From contig PBVO01000020.1 of assembly GCA_002729015.1 (NCBI GenBank), forward strand, positions 1-9,069: DNA of 9,069 bases, in the 5' to 3' direction. The stretch is from Candidatus Poribacteria bacterium (lineage in GTDB: Bacteria > Poribacteria > WGA-4E > UBA9662). Position numbers and translations under genes: made by a program. Positions within the stretch are counted from its first letter, which is position 1. Each line of letters begins with the position of its first letter. This document shows, piece by piece, positions 1-7,775 of this stretch. The notes beneath the pieces were generated by a model. That model saw only the letters and a program-made list of their open reading frames with translations, was not told the origin of the DNA and searched no databases.

Positions 1-261
1 CAAATAAGCACGAAATATTAAGTCTAGTGCCTGCATCGAACCAGAGGTGAGTGAAATGTTATCCACCGACAGAGGTATACCCTCTCTCCGTTGAAAGCGT
101 CGAGAAGCGAGTTCTCTCAGTTGTAGATTTCCGTCTTCTCCTGGATAGTTAACTAGATTACTACCGATATTCTCTAAAGCTTTGGCACTTGCAGTGATGA
201 GTTCTTGAGTTGGAAATGTACCGGGGTCAGGTCGACCACCAGTAAAGGCAAAGTCTCTCAT
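1..261 (-). CDS. PLP-dependent class I/II aminotransferase, N-terminal part (runs off the left edge)
   Basis: The minus strand is open from an ATG at 261-259 to the window edge, giving 87 residues that begin MRDFAFTGGRPDPGTFPTQE. The segments GGRPDPGTFP (8-17), NYPGEDGNLQLRELASRR (38-55) and TSGSMQALDL (72-81) are hallmarks of fold-type I aminotransferases of the 2-aminoadipate/aromatic (MocR-like catalytic domain) group. In that family the SGSxQALDL stretch lies in the cofactor phosphate-binding region; the catalytic lysine lies much further on and is outside the window. No winged-helix domain precedes the catalytic part, so this is a stand-alone enzyme, not a full MocR regulator. The start is supported by AGAGG six bases upstream and by a sigma-70-like promoter. 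It is transcribed divergently from the deacetylase gene. The amino-donor substrate cannot be told from this fragment. Confidence 0.88.
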   Translation of the reverse strand, partial: MRDFAFTGGRPDPGTFPTQELITASAKALENIGSNLVNYPGEDGNLQLRELASRRFQRREGIPLSVDNISLTSGSMQALDLIFRAYL

Positions 262-303
262 ATGACACCTCTTTGGTTTCGGGACGTTACTCAGCAATCA
301 TCG

Positions 304-332
304 ATTCTATCACGAGGATATACTAAGGTCAA
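304..332 (-). promoter_or_regulatory. Sigma-70-type promoter for the aminotransferase
   Basis: On the minus strand TTGACC (332-327) and TAGAAT (309-304) are separated by exactly 17 bases. The -10 box ends 42 bases before the aminotransferase ATG, and an AGAGG ribosome site lies between them. Box matches are 5/6 and 5/6 to consensus. This is read by eye only. Confidence 0.6.
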
Positions 333-448
333 TTTAGGTTTTTTAATAGTTTTAATTAATATTACAGGCGTTACAGTGCCTATTAACGTTCATTTTCAAT
401 AGATACAGTTGGAATTTCAACCACAATGAGACAAGAGGAATAATAGTA

Positions 449-1387
449 ATGCTGAAATGTGGAATTACAACGGATAATCGTTGTCTAGGTCATAACACAG
501 GAGTAGGGCACCCTGAGAGATCTGATCGAATTAGGTCCTGCCTAGTTGCTATTGAACAAGCAAACCTACATCTGGTACCAGTAGAATCAGCGCCCATTAA
601 CGAAGAAGAACTAGCCTATGTTCACGCCAAGGAGCATATTGATCGAGTCTATAATCATTGTCAAACCGAAGATCCTTTAGAATATGATACACCGGTTGCC
701 AAAGATTCTTATCAAGTCGCACTACTGTCAGTGGCAGCCGCCATCTCATTGTCAGAATCAGTTATCAATAAAACTGTTGATAATGGATTTGCGTTGACGC
801 GCCCCCCAGGTCATCATGCGACGGCTTTTCGAGCTATGGGTTTTTGTTTGTTTAATAGTGTTGCGATTGCAACTAGGCATTTACAAAAAAAACACGGGCT
901 AGATCGAATTGCTATAATTGACTGGGACGTACACCATGGTAATGGAACACAAGATATTTTTTACTCAGATCCATCGGTCTTTTATTTTTCTATACATCAA
1001 TCTCCATTGTATCCTGGTACTGGCTTGGTTAAAGAAAAAGGGACCGGGCGGGGAGTTGGTACAACGTTGAATTGTCCAATGTCGCCTTACAGTGGAGTCT
1101 CTGATTATACGGAGAAATTTCGAAAAGTACTACAACCTCAATTGACTGAATTCAAACCAGAATTTATTTTTATTTCAGCTGGGTTTGATGCCCATGAGCG
1201 AGACCCTCTGTCTCAAATGAATATGACTTCAGAAGGGTTTGCCGATCTGACTAAAATTGTACAGGAAATTGCTGACCAAGTCTGTCGAGGTCATATTGTT
1301 TCTGTACTAGAAGGGGGTTATGATCTACAAGGGTTATCAACATCAGTTGTAGCTCACTTACGTCAGTTGTCTAACCAAGCTGAATAA
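449..1387 (+). CDS. Histone deacetylase / acetylpolyamine amidohydrolase family protein
   Basis: A 312-residue zinc-dependent deacetylase of the arginase/deacetylase fold. Visible family motifs, in order: GVGHPERSDRI (18-28); RPPGHHA (118-124) with the paired active-site histidines H122 and H123; GFCLFNSVAIA (131-141); IDWDVHHGNGTQ (157-168) with zinc ligands D160 and H162; SAGFDAHERDPL (243-254) with zinc ligand D247; and LEGGYDL (287-293) with transition-state tyrosine Y291. All residues needed for catalysis are therefore present. The LEGGYD ending and HPE motif place it with class II-type bacterial members, which remove acetyl groups from polyamines, small amides or lysine side chains. There is no signal peptide, so it is cytoplasmic. 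The ATG has AGAGGA nine bases upstream. No convincing plus-strand promoter is seen in the 187-base divergent gap, only an AT-rich tract at 340-365. The true substrate is unknown. Confidence 0.95.
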   Translation: MLKCGITTDNRCLGHNTGVGHPERSDRIRSCLVAIEQANLHLVPVESAPINEEELAYVHAKEHIDRVYNHCQTEDPLEYDTPVAKDSYQVALLSVAAAISLSESVINKTVDNGFALTRPPGHHATAFRAMGFCLFNSVAIATRHLQKKHGLDRIAIIDWDVHHGNGTQDIFYSDPSVFYFSIHQSPLYPGTGLVKEKGTGRGVGTTLNCPMSPYSGVSDYTEKFRKVLQPQLTEFKPEFIFISAGFDAHERDPLSQMNMTSEGFADLTKIVQEIADQVCRGHIVSVLEGGYDLQGLSTSVVAHLRQLSNQAE

Positions 1388-1413
1388 CAATCGCGTTATA
1401 CGCTATTGAATTT

Positions 1414-1445
1414 TTGAGTTGGCCACTCGGTTTTTGTTTTTATTG
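1414..1445 (+). terminator. Weak rho-independent terminator after the deacetylase gene
   Basis: GAGT (1416-1419) and ACTC (1425-1428) form a short stem around TGGCC, extendable by two wobble pairs, and are followed directly by TTTTTGTTTTTATT. The stem is short but the T tract is good. It would separate the deacetylase transcript from the promoter at 1443-1471. Confidence 0.4.
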
Positions 1446-1471
1446 TTGATAATGTGTATGATTGTTATAAT
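1443..1471 (+). promoter_or_regulatory. Extended -10 promoter for the beta-propeller operon
   Basis: A perfect TATAAT (1466-1471) is preceded by TGT (1463-1465), giving an extended -10 element, with TTGTTG (1443-1448) 17 bases upstream as a partial -35. It lies 58 bases before the ATG at 1530. It also falls inside the hydrophobic N-terminal extension that a TTG start at 1419 would give, which argues for the downstream start. Confidence 0.6.
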
Positions 1472-1529
1472 TTGGCTTCATGTTTTCGTAGAGAAAATTG
1501 ACCTGAAATCATTTAAGGGAGAGTTAAAA

Positions 1530-2861
1530 ATGAGACGTTTGCATACATCGTTTCTGTTTACTTGCCTCGCAATATTGATCGTTTCACCGATATTGGCGAT
1601 GGCTGAAAACTGGCCTTCATGGCGTGGTCCTAATTCCAATGGAGTTAGTATCGAGACCGGCATTTCCACACGCTGGACGAAAACTGAAAATGTGTCTTGG
1701 CGAGTTCCCTTACCTGGTCCAGCAGGTTCTACACCTATCATCTGGGAAGATAGGATTTTTTTAACTTCGGCTTCTGAGAACGAAGACGATCTATTATTGA
1801 TATGCCTGAACTCTAGTGGTGAAAAACTTTGGCAGAAAAAACTTGGTTCCGGCAATCGTAATGCTCGAGGTAACGAAGGTAATTGTGCCTCACCATCTCC
1901 TTGTACTGACGGTAAGTATGTATGGGCCTATGTTAGTACTGGACATATTGGTTGTTACGATTTTGAGGGTAATGAAATTTGGAAAGGGAATTTGGAAAAA
2001 TGGTATGGTACCTTTGACCTTTATTTTGTGATGTCTTCTTCACCCATAGTGGATGGTGATCGGCTTTATTTGCAATTTAATCACAGTAATTTGTCTTTGC
2101 TAGATGAAGATGCTGAGCAAAAACGGAAAGAAGACCAAAAGTCGGTTGGCTTGCTCATAGCATTGAATAAAATGACAGGAGAAGAGATTTGGGTTCATGA
2201 ACGTCTTAGTGATGCTCATTCAGAGTGTGAGCATTCCTATGCATCTCCTGTCTTGTATAGGGATGATAAACAAGAATTTATAGTCGTTCACGGTGCTGAT
2301 TACGTTAGTGGACATCGGTTGACTGACGGTAGTGAAATTTGGCGTTGTGGTGGATTCAACAGTAAAGCCCGTTATAATCCTAGCCTCCGTTTTGTTGCAA
2401 CACCGGCCATTATACCTGGACTAATCGTAGTACCATCCGCTAAAAATGGACCTGTGATTGGTTTGAGTCCATCGGCTATAGGGCGAATAACAGAACAGTC
2501 GGATAGTCATCTTTGGAAGAGAAGTGATAATACACCTGATGTCCCATCTCCTCTAATTCATGACGGTTTAGTTTACCTCTGCCGTGAGAATGGTGTTCTA
2601 ATTTGCATGTCAGCGGACACAGGCGAGGAAATATACCAAAGACGGACTCACAACAACCGGCATCGTTCTTCCCCTATTTATGCCGATGGGAAAATTTATC
2701 TCACTTCCAGAGATGGATTAGTAACAGTGATTAAAGCTGGTAGAAATTTTGAGGTGTTGGCAAAGAATGAGATTGGTGAAGAAATATCGGCTTCGCCAGC
2801 CATTGCAGATGGTACGCTCTATTTACGTAGCTACAAAGCACTTTACGCAATTCGGAATTAA
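1530..2861 (+). CDS. Exported PQQ-like beta-propeller repeat protein (first of three)
   Basis: 443 residues from ATG 1530, chosen because AAGGGAGAG sits six bases upstream and because it yields a classic signal peptide: basic MRR, a hydrophobic core, and a cleavage site after AMA near residue 25. The mature protein begins ENWPSWRGPNSNGVS (26-40), the characteristic entry motif of the BamB-like PQQ-repeat proteins of Planctomycetota/Verrucomicrobiota-type genomes. Blade repeats with the G-x-x-x-W pattern appear at SSGEKLW (95-101), EGNEIW (146-151), TGEEIW (216-221) and TDGSEIW (265-271), with strand pairs such as SSPIVDGDRLY (170-180) and SSPIYADGKIY (380-390). Calcium and catalytic signatures of true quinoprotein dehydrogenases are not seen, so 'PQQ-like' describes the fold only. 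It may be a scaffold or sugar/metabolite-binding protein; function unknown. A TTG at 1419 would add 37 residues but overlaps the likely terminator and promoter. Confidence 0.9.
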   Translation: MRRLHTSFLFTCLAILIVSPILAMAENWPSWRGPNSNGVSIETGISTRWTKTENVSWRVPLPGPAGSTPIIWEDRIFLTSASENEDDLLLICLNSSGEKLWQKKLGSGNRNARGNEGNCASPSPCTDGKYVWAYVSTGHIGCYDFEGNEIWKGNLEKWYGTFDLYFVMSSSPIVDGDRLYLQFNHSNLSLLDEDAEQKRKEDQKSVGLLIALNKMTGEEIWVHERLSDAHSECEHSYASPVLYRDDKQEFIVVHGADYVSGHRLTDGSEIWRCGGFNSKARYNPSLRFVATPAIIPGLIVVPSAKNGPVIGLSPSAIGRITEQSDSHLWKRSDNTPDVPSPLIHDGLVYLCRENGVLICMSADTGEEIYQRRTHNNRHRSSPIYADGKIYLTSRDGLVTVIKAGRNFEVLAKNEIGEEISASPAIADGTLYLRSYKALYAIRN

Positions 2862-2920
2862 ATTTAATAATTCCACTGAAGGTTATTTAATAAAATTAGG
2901 TACACGGTCGGAGGTGTAAT

Positions 2921-5095
2921 ATGCGAATTTTGGTTTTGATGTGTTTCTTTTGCATACTAACAACTAATATTAACAGCGCTGATTGGCCGCATTGGAGAGG
3001 CCCTAATCAAAATGGAACCTCGTCAGAGATAGGCTTAATCGATCGGTGGGAAGAAAGCGGCGATCAACTATTGTGGAAGGCTGACTTTGTCGGTCGTTCA
3101 ACACCTATAGTGATGAATGATAGAGTTTATGTTATAGGACGAAGTGGACATGAGATAACTGAGCAGGAACAAATCGCTTGTTTTTCTGTAAACAATGGTG
3201 AATTACTATGGGATTATAAATTCAATGTGTTTCATACAACAATTCCTTTTAACAGAGTTGGCTGGGCAAGTCCTGTTGGAGATCCTGAAACTGGTAATGT
3301 TTATGTACATGGTGTCCAAGGTATGTTTTTTGCCTTTACTAGTGACGGAGAAAAGTTGTGGGAAAAATCTTTGACGGAGACATTTGGCCGGATTTCTGGC
3401 TACGGAGGCCGGACACACACACCATTTATTGATGGAAATCTGGTCATCATTAGCTATCTCAACACCAGCTGGGGGAGTCAGGCCCCAGGTAGACACCGAT
3501 ATTTTGCCTTCGATAAGAATACCGGTGAGGTAATTTGGGTTTCCACACCTGGTGGTCCACCAAAGGATACAACTTATTCAGTACCTATTGTTACTACGAT
3601 TAACGGTCGTCGCCTTCTAATAGCAGGTAATGCTGACGGATCAGTATATGCTATGGATATCCGGACAGGTAAGTCAGTTTGGAAATTTGCTCTTAGTAAA
3701 CAACGGGGATTAAATGCATCCGTAGTCGCTGATGGGCATTTGATTTACGCTTCTCACGGAGAAGAAAATATTGATAATACTGTAATGGGAAGAGTCGTTT
3801 GCATCGATGGGCGGGGGGACGGAGATATTACCCGAACCCATGAAGTCTGGCGAGTTGATGGCTGTCAAGCAGGCTATAGTTCACCTGCTTTGCATGACGG
3901 AAGATTGTATGTAGTTGATCATTCAGCCAATCTTTATGCCTTTGATTCTAAGACAGGAGACCAATATTGGATTCATAATATCGGTACAGTCGGAAAAGGT
4001 TCTCCCATCTGGGCGGATGGTAAAATTTATGTTACCGAAGTCAATGGCCATTTTCATATTTTATCAGTTGGGCCAAGTGGAGTTAAAGTTGCTAGTACTG
4101 TTCAATTGAAAGTCAACGAAAATACAAAAAAAATCGAAAAAAGAAAACAACGTTATGCTGAAATTTACGGCTCGCCAGCAGTAGCCAACGGTCGGATCTT
4201 CTTTACTACTGAAGAAGGGATTTATTGCTTAGGTTATTCAAAGCAAGCACCTGCGACTCTTCGTTTGGTTCCGGCTGAGGTTGTTGTGCAACCAGGTCAG
4301 AAACTGACTTTCGACCTACGCTCTTTTGGCAATTCAGAGGGCAACAAAGAAGGATTACCACTTCAACTCGATCAAGTCAATTGGTCTAATAAAGGTTTAT
4401 CAGGCACGATTGACAGTGGCACATTAACTCTAAATGCAGATTCTACAAGTCATTCAGGGACAATTACTGCTCAGATGGATGGTTCTAAAGCCACCTCACG
4501 TGTTCGTGTTATAGCTCCACTACCTTGGCTAGAAGATTTTGAACAGGTTGACTTGGATACATTTCCTACTCATTGGATTGGTGCTGGGAGCAAATTCTTT
4601 GTCCGTCAAGACGGGAACAATAGGATCTTGGTGAAACCGCCAGTCAAACGAGGACTTAATCGTTCAGTTGTTTTTATTGGTACACCCGAAATGAGCGACT
4701 ACACTATACAAGTCGATCTGAAAGGTAGTAAAAACAAAAGGCGAATACCAGATATGGGATTAGTCGCAAATCGTTATATCCTAGACATGCAAGGAATTCA
4801 TCAAAGATTACAAGTTCGGTCTTGGTCGTCCGACTTACGAATGGCAAAGCACATCGACTTCGAATGGGGTGTCAATGTGTGGTACACAATGAAAATGCAA
4901 GTGAAGGTAGATAGTGGCCAAGCAAGAATTAAAGGTAAAGTTTGGGTAACAGGTCAAGCAGAACCAAATGAATGGAGCATTGAAGTAATAGATCCACTAG
5001 CCAATAAAACTGGTAGCCCAGGCATTTACGGTTATTCGTCTGCTGAAATTCAGTACGACAATCTAGAAATAAAAGCTAGCAAGGGAGAAGAGTAA
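2921..5095 (+). CDS. Exported PQQ-like beta-propeller with Ig-like and C-terminal jelly-roll domains
   Basis: 724 residues. ATG 2921 has GGAGGTG four bases upstream, the best ribosome site in the window. A signal peptide (1-20, ending INSA) is followed by DWPHWRGPNQNGTSSEIG, the same entry motif as the upstream gene. The propeller covers roughly 21-440, with blade signatures NNGELLW (91-97), SDGEKLW (141-147), NTGEVIW (200-206), RTGKSVW (248-254) and KTGDQYW (344-350). Residues about 445-532 (LRLVPAEVVVQPGQKLTF, VNWSNKGLSGTI, SGTITAQMDGS) resemble a bacterial Ig-like beta-sandwich. Residues about 535-718 (LPWLEDFEQ at the start, GIYGYSSAEIQYDNLEI at the end) look like a concanavalin-type jelly roll of the kind in 3-keto-disaccharide hydrolase/LamG proteins, usually glycan-binding or hydrolytic. 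Domain assignments are by pattern, not by search. It lies 59 bases after the first propeller gene with no terminator between. Likely periplasmic or surface-attached; substrate unknown. Confidence 0.9.
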   Translation: MRILVLMCFFCILTTNINSADWPHWRGPNQNGTSSEIGLIDRWEESGDQLLWKADFVGRSTPIVMNDRVYVIGRSGHEITEQEQIACFSVNNGELLWDYKFNVFHTTIPFNRVGWASPVGDPETGNVYVHGVQGMFFAFTSDGEKLWEKSLTETFGRISGYGGRTHTPFIDGNLVIISYLNTSWGSQAPGRHRYFAFDKNTGEVIWVSTPGGPPKDTTYSVPIVTTINGRRLLIAGNADGSVYAMDIRTGKSVWKFALSKQRGLNASVVADGHLIYASHGEENIDNTVMGRVVCIDGRGDGDITRTHEVWRVDGCQAGYSSPALHDGRLYVVDHSANLYAFDSKTGDQYWIHNIGTVGKGSPIWADGKIYVTEVNGHFHILSVGPSGVKVASTVQLKVNENTKKIEKRKQRYAEIYGSPAVANGRIFFTTEEGIYCLGYSKQAPATLRLVPAEVVVQPGQKLTFDLRSFGNSEGNKEGLPLQLDQVNWSNKGLSGTIDSGTLTLNADSTSHSGTITAQMDGSKATSRVRVIAPLPWLEDFEQVDLDTFPTHWIGAGSKFFVRQDGNNRILVKPPVKRGLNRSVVFIGTPEMSDYTIQVDLKGSKNKRRIPDMGLVANRYILDMQGIHQRLQVRSWSSDLRMAKHIDFEWGVNVWYTMKMQVKVDSGQARIKGKVWVTGQAEPNEWSIEVIDPLANKTGSPGIYGYSSAEIQYDNLEIKASKGEE

Positions 5096-5101
5096 ATCAT
5101 T

Positions 5102-6574
5102 ATGAACAAAAACAGGTCACTTTTCCGACAGTTATTTTACTTGGCTATTAATAATCTGTTGTGTTTACTTTGTTTATCAGTTGTAGCAGATCAACATCCA
5201 GCTGATCAGTCAGTTGAAACCACTATGTGGGGATTTAGCCCTGACCGAAATTTAGTTTCATCGGAAACTAATTTACCTTCTGAATGGGATGTTGATAATG
5301 GAACTAGTATCAAATGGGTGGCTCAGCTCGGTTCTCAAAGCTATGCTGGTCCGATTATTCACCAAGGTAAAATTTTTGTTGGTACTAATAATCAGGCTGT
5401 TTACAACTCCAAACTGACAGGGGATCGTGGGGTGTTGATCGCCTTCAATGAAGATGATGGAAAGTTTCTCTGGCAAATTACACATACTAAACTTTCTGCT
5501 GGTCGGGTTAATGATTGGCCTCAGCAAGGTATCTGCTCTGCCCCTTATATTGAAGGCGATCGAATATACTATATATCTAACCGTTGCCAAGTGGTTTGTA
5601 TTGATACCGAAGGGTTTCTAGATGGTGAGAATGATGGTCCTTATACCGAGGAAAGTGATACAACTCCAATTGATGGTGATATTGTTTGGATTTACGACAT
5701 GATGGAAGAGTTAGATGTCTTCCCTCATAATCTAGCAACATGCTCACCGGTTGGGGCTGGTGATCTGTTATTTGTTGAAACAAGTAACGGTGTAGATGAA
5801 GGACATATTCACATTCCGTCGCCTTTGGCCCCAAGTTTTATAGCCATAAATAAAAATGATGGTCAATTAGTTTGGGAGGACGACTCACCTGGTGAAAGTA
5901 TTCTGCATGGGCAATGGTCGAATCCAGCTTATGCAATTATTAACGAGCAACCACAGGTAATTTTTCCTGGAGGTGATGGTTGGGTATATAGCTTCGAAGC
6001 TGAGACTGGAAAGTTAATTTGGAAGTTTGACTGTAACCCCAAAGATTCAGAATGGGAATTAGGAGGGCGTGGTACCCGTAATAGCATTATTGCGACACCA
6101 GTTATTTACAATAACCGCGTTTATATCGGTGTCGGTCAAGACCCTGAGCATGGAGAAGGTGAAGGCCATCTATGGGCTATCGATGCGACCCAAACGGGTG
6201 ATATTACTGAGACTGGTGCGGTATGGCATTTCGGTAATGAAGATTTTAACCGTACTATGTCTACTGTTGCCATCTATAACGGGCTTCTTTTTGTAGCCGA
6301 TCTAAGTGGGTTCGTCTACTGTCTTTCAGCAGATACGGGTGAGCATTACTGGACATATGATACGTTTGGTGCAGTTTGGGGGTCAACTCTTGTTGCAGAT
6401 GGAAAAGTCTATATTGGCGATGAAGATGGAGATGTAGCTATTTTAGCCGCAAGTAAAGAGAAAAAGTTAATCTTTGAAACCAATATGGGAAGTGCCGTTT
6501 ATACGACTCCAATACCTCACGATGGCGTTCTCTATATTGTCAGTCGTAATAAGCTTTTCGCAATCGAAAAATAA
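5102..6574 (+). CDS. Exported PQQ-like beta-propeller repeat protein (third of three)
   Basis: 490 residues. ATG 5102 is six bases after the preceding stop. Its ribosome site (GGGAGAAGAG) lies inside the last codons of that gene, which suggests translational coupling. A signal peptide of about 29 residues ends SVVA before DQ; no lipobox is seen. The W-R-G-P motif of its neighbours is replaced by TMWGFSPDRNLVSSETNLPS (41-60), the form found in a second subgroup of PQQ-repeat proteins. Blade signatures: EDDGKFLW (117-124), NDGQLVW (252-258), ETGKLIW (301-307), TGAVWHFG (371-378) and DTGEHYW (411-417). Acidic inserts at 174-205 and the GQDPEHGEGEGHLWAI stretch (345-360) could bind metal or be loop decoration. 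No dehydrogenase signature is evident. It is clearly diverged from the two upstream paralogues, so it is not a recent duplicate. Confidence 0.9.
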   Translation: MNKNRSLFRQLFYLAINNLLCLLCLSVVADQHPADQSVETTMWGFSPDRNLVSSETNLPSEWDVDNGTSIKWVAQLGSQSYAGPIIHQGKIFVGTNNQAVYNSKLTGDRGVLIAFNEDDGKFLWQITHTKLSAGRVNDWPQQGICSAPYIEGDRIYYISNRCQVVCIDTEGFLDGENDGPYTEESDTTPIDGDIVWIYDMMEELDVFPHNLATCSPVGAGDLLFVETSNGVDEGHIHIPSPLAPSFIAINKNDGQLVWEDDSPGESILHGQWSNPAYAIINEQPQVIFPGGDGWVYSFEAETGKLIWKFDCNPKDSEWELGGRGTRNSIIATPVIYNNRVYIGVGQDPEHGEGEGHLWAIDATQTGDITETGAVWHFGNEDFNRTMSTVAIYNGLLFVADLSGFVYCLSADTGEHYWTYDTFGAVWGSTLVADGKVYIGDEDGDVAILAASKEKKLIFETNMGSAVYTTPIPHDGVLYIVSRNKLFAIEK

Positions 6575-6587
6575 AGTTTATCAACAT

Positions 6588-6605
6588 AAGGAGATTAATA
6601 AATTG
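6588..6605 (+). promoter_or_regulatory. Ribosome binding site deciding a TTG start
   Basis: AAGGAG (6588-6593) lies nine bases before TTG 6603-6605. No in-frame ATG or GTG occurs nearby. An upstream in-frame TTG at 6474 would overlap the preceding gene by 101 bases without a comparable ribosome site. The site therefore fixes the start of the ligase-like gene. Confidence 0.7.
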
Positions 6606-7694
6606 TCAGCCCACCGAGCATTCAATCAAAGTGAAGCCGCGCAAAAAGCCCGAGAAGACCTTGATGCACATGTTAGACATGTGATTAACTGCCACTTTGA
6701 TCCGAAAAAAGGCACACCATTTTGGTTAGAATATGCTGAAAAACTTGAATTTGACCCAAGAGATAAGATTTTGAGTTACCAAGATCTTAAATTGCTGGGG
6801 CATTTTGAAGATGAATGGTTACGAGGAGGGCCTATTCGGCGATGGGTTCCAAAATCGATGGCACACCTACCGACCTACGTTTTTGAAACTGGGGGCTCTA
6901 CTGGTCTTCCAAAGTCTCGTATTAGTATTCGAGATTTCCAAATTGATTACGAGATGTTCAGTGAACACTTGTCGGCTGAGACCTTCCCGCTTGGTAGTGA
7001 TTGGTTAATGCTTGGTCCTAGTGGGCCTCGCCGTTTACGATTAGCCGTTGAGCATTTAGCACAGATACGAGGAGGGGTGTGTTTTTTAGTTGACTTAGAC
7101 CCGCGTTGGGTGGGGAAATTAGTCAAGCAAGGAAAACATCAAGAGTTTGAGGCATATCGTGATCATGTGATACACCAAGCATTACAATTGCTAAAAGCTC
7201 ATGAAAATATTAGTTGTCTCTTTACGACACCCAAACTATTAGAAGCCCTATGCGAAAAGATTTCACTCAATAAAGTTGGTATTACCGGCATTTTCTGTGG
7301 AGGAACAGAGATGAATGCTCAGTTTAATCGATTTGCTAGAGAGGAGTTAGTGCCAGGTATTGACTTCGTTCCCACATACGGAAATACGCTAATGGGACTG
7401 GCTTACTCTAAAGCATTTGATCCTGCTGACGAGTATTCAATTACATACTATCCACCACAACCTAGAGCAGTAATCGAACTCGTTGAACCTGATAATCCTG
7501 AACATGTAGTAGACTATAATCAAACGGGTCGTGTAATGTTAACTACATTGACTGAGGAATTTTTTATGCCTCGATTCTTAGAACGTGATGAAGCCGAACG
7601 TGCCCGACCGATTTCAGATTTTCCTTGGGATGGCGTTCGGGACTTGAGGCTGTTCTCTGAATTGCAAGAGAGTGTTTCAGTAGGTGTATATTGA
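6603..7694 (+). CDS. Short adenylate-forming enzyme, phenylacetate-CoA-ligase / EhpF-like
   Basis: 363 residues from a TTG start. Motifs of the ANL superfamily (acyl/aryl-CoA synthetases, adenylation domains) are visible: the phosphate loop TGGSTGLPKS (96-105), FCGGTE (231-236), YGNTLMGL (259-266, the position of the aromatic-G-x-T-E motif) and QTGRVMLTTLTEEFFMPRFLERDE (307-330, the position where PaaK-type enzymes carry the ribose-binding aspartate). The usual C-terminal lid domain with its catalytic lysine is absent: the protein stops about 25 residues after this region. This agrees with the small group that includes, from memory, EhpF of phenazine-antibiotic (griseoluteic acid) biosynthesis. 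It would activate a carboxylic acid as an acyl-adenylate in the cytoplasm, possibly for transfer or reduction by a partner. It lies 28 bases after the third propeller gene on the same strand with no terminator between, so it probably shares its transcript. The acid substrate is unknown, and no phenazine genes are visible here. Confidence 0.85.
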   Translation: MSAHRAFNQSEAAQKAREDLDAHVRHVINCHFDPKKGTPFWLEYAEKLEFDPRDKILSYQDLKLLGHFEDEWLRGGPIRRWVPKSMAHLPTYVFETGGSTGLPKSRISIRDFQIDYEMFSEHLSAETFPLGSDWLMLGPSGPRRLRLAVEHLAQIRGGVCFLVDLDPRWVGKLVKQGKHQEFEAYRDHVIHQALQLLKAHENISCLFTTPKLLEALCEKISLNKVGITGIFCGGTEMNAQFNRFAREELVPGIDFVPTYGNTLMGLAYSKAFDPADEYSITYYPPQPRAVIELVEPDNPEHVVDYNQTGRVMLTTLTEEFFMPRFLERDEAERARPISDFPWDGVRDLRLFSELQESVSVGVY

Positions 7695-7730
7695 AGTAAT
7701 AAGAATAGTAATCGCATAAGCTTGATATGC

Positions 7731-7775
7731 CCAGTGATTTGCCCCAAACCAATTTGGTACTGGTGAATTGTATTT
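7731..7775 (+). terminator. Possible terminator at the end of the operon
   Basis: CCAGT (7731-7735) pairs with ACTGG (7759-7763), enclosing a second stem CCAAA (7744-7748) / TTTGG (7753-7757) with loop CCAA. It begins 37 bases after the ligase stop. The following TGAATTGTATTTT is only moderately T-rich, so the call is weak. Confidence 0.3.

Noticed and set aside
205..402. Plus-strand ORF of 65 codons over the divergent gap
   Set aside because: It overlaps the aminotransferase start on the other strand and its promoter; no ribosome site or known motif.
1419..1529. TTG start at 1419 giving the first propeller protein a 37-residue hydrophobic N-terminal extension
   Set aside because: It has no ribosome site and overlaps the probable terminator and promoter. 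ATG 1530 has a good site and a clean signal peptide.
6474..6602. TTG start at 6474 for the ligase-like gene
   Set aside because: It would overlap the preceding gene by 101 bases; AAGGAG before TTG 6603 explains the start better.
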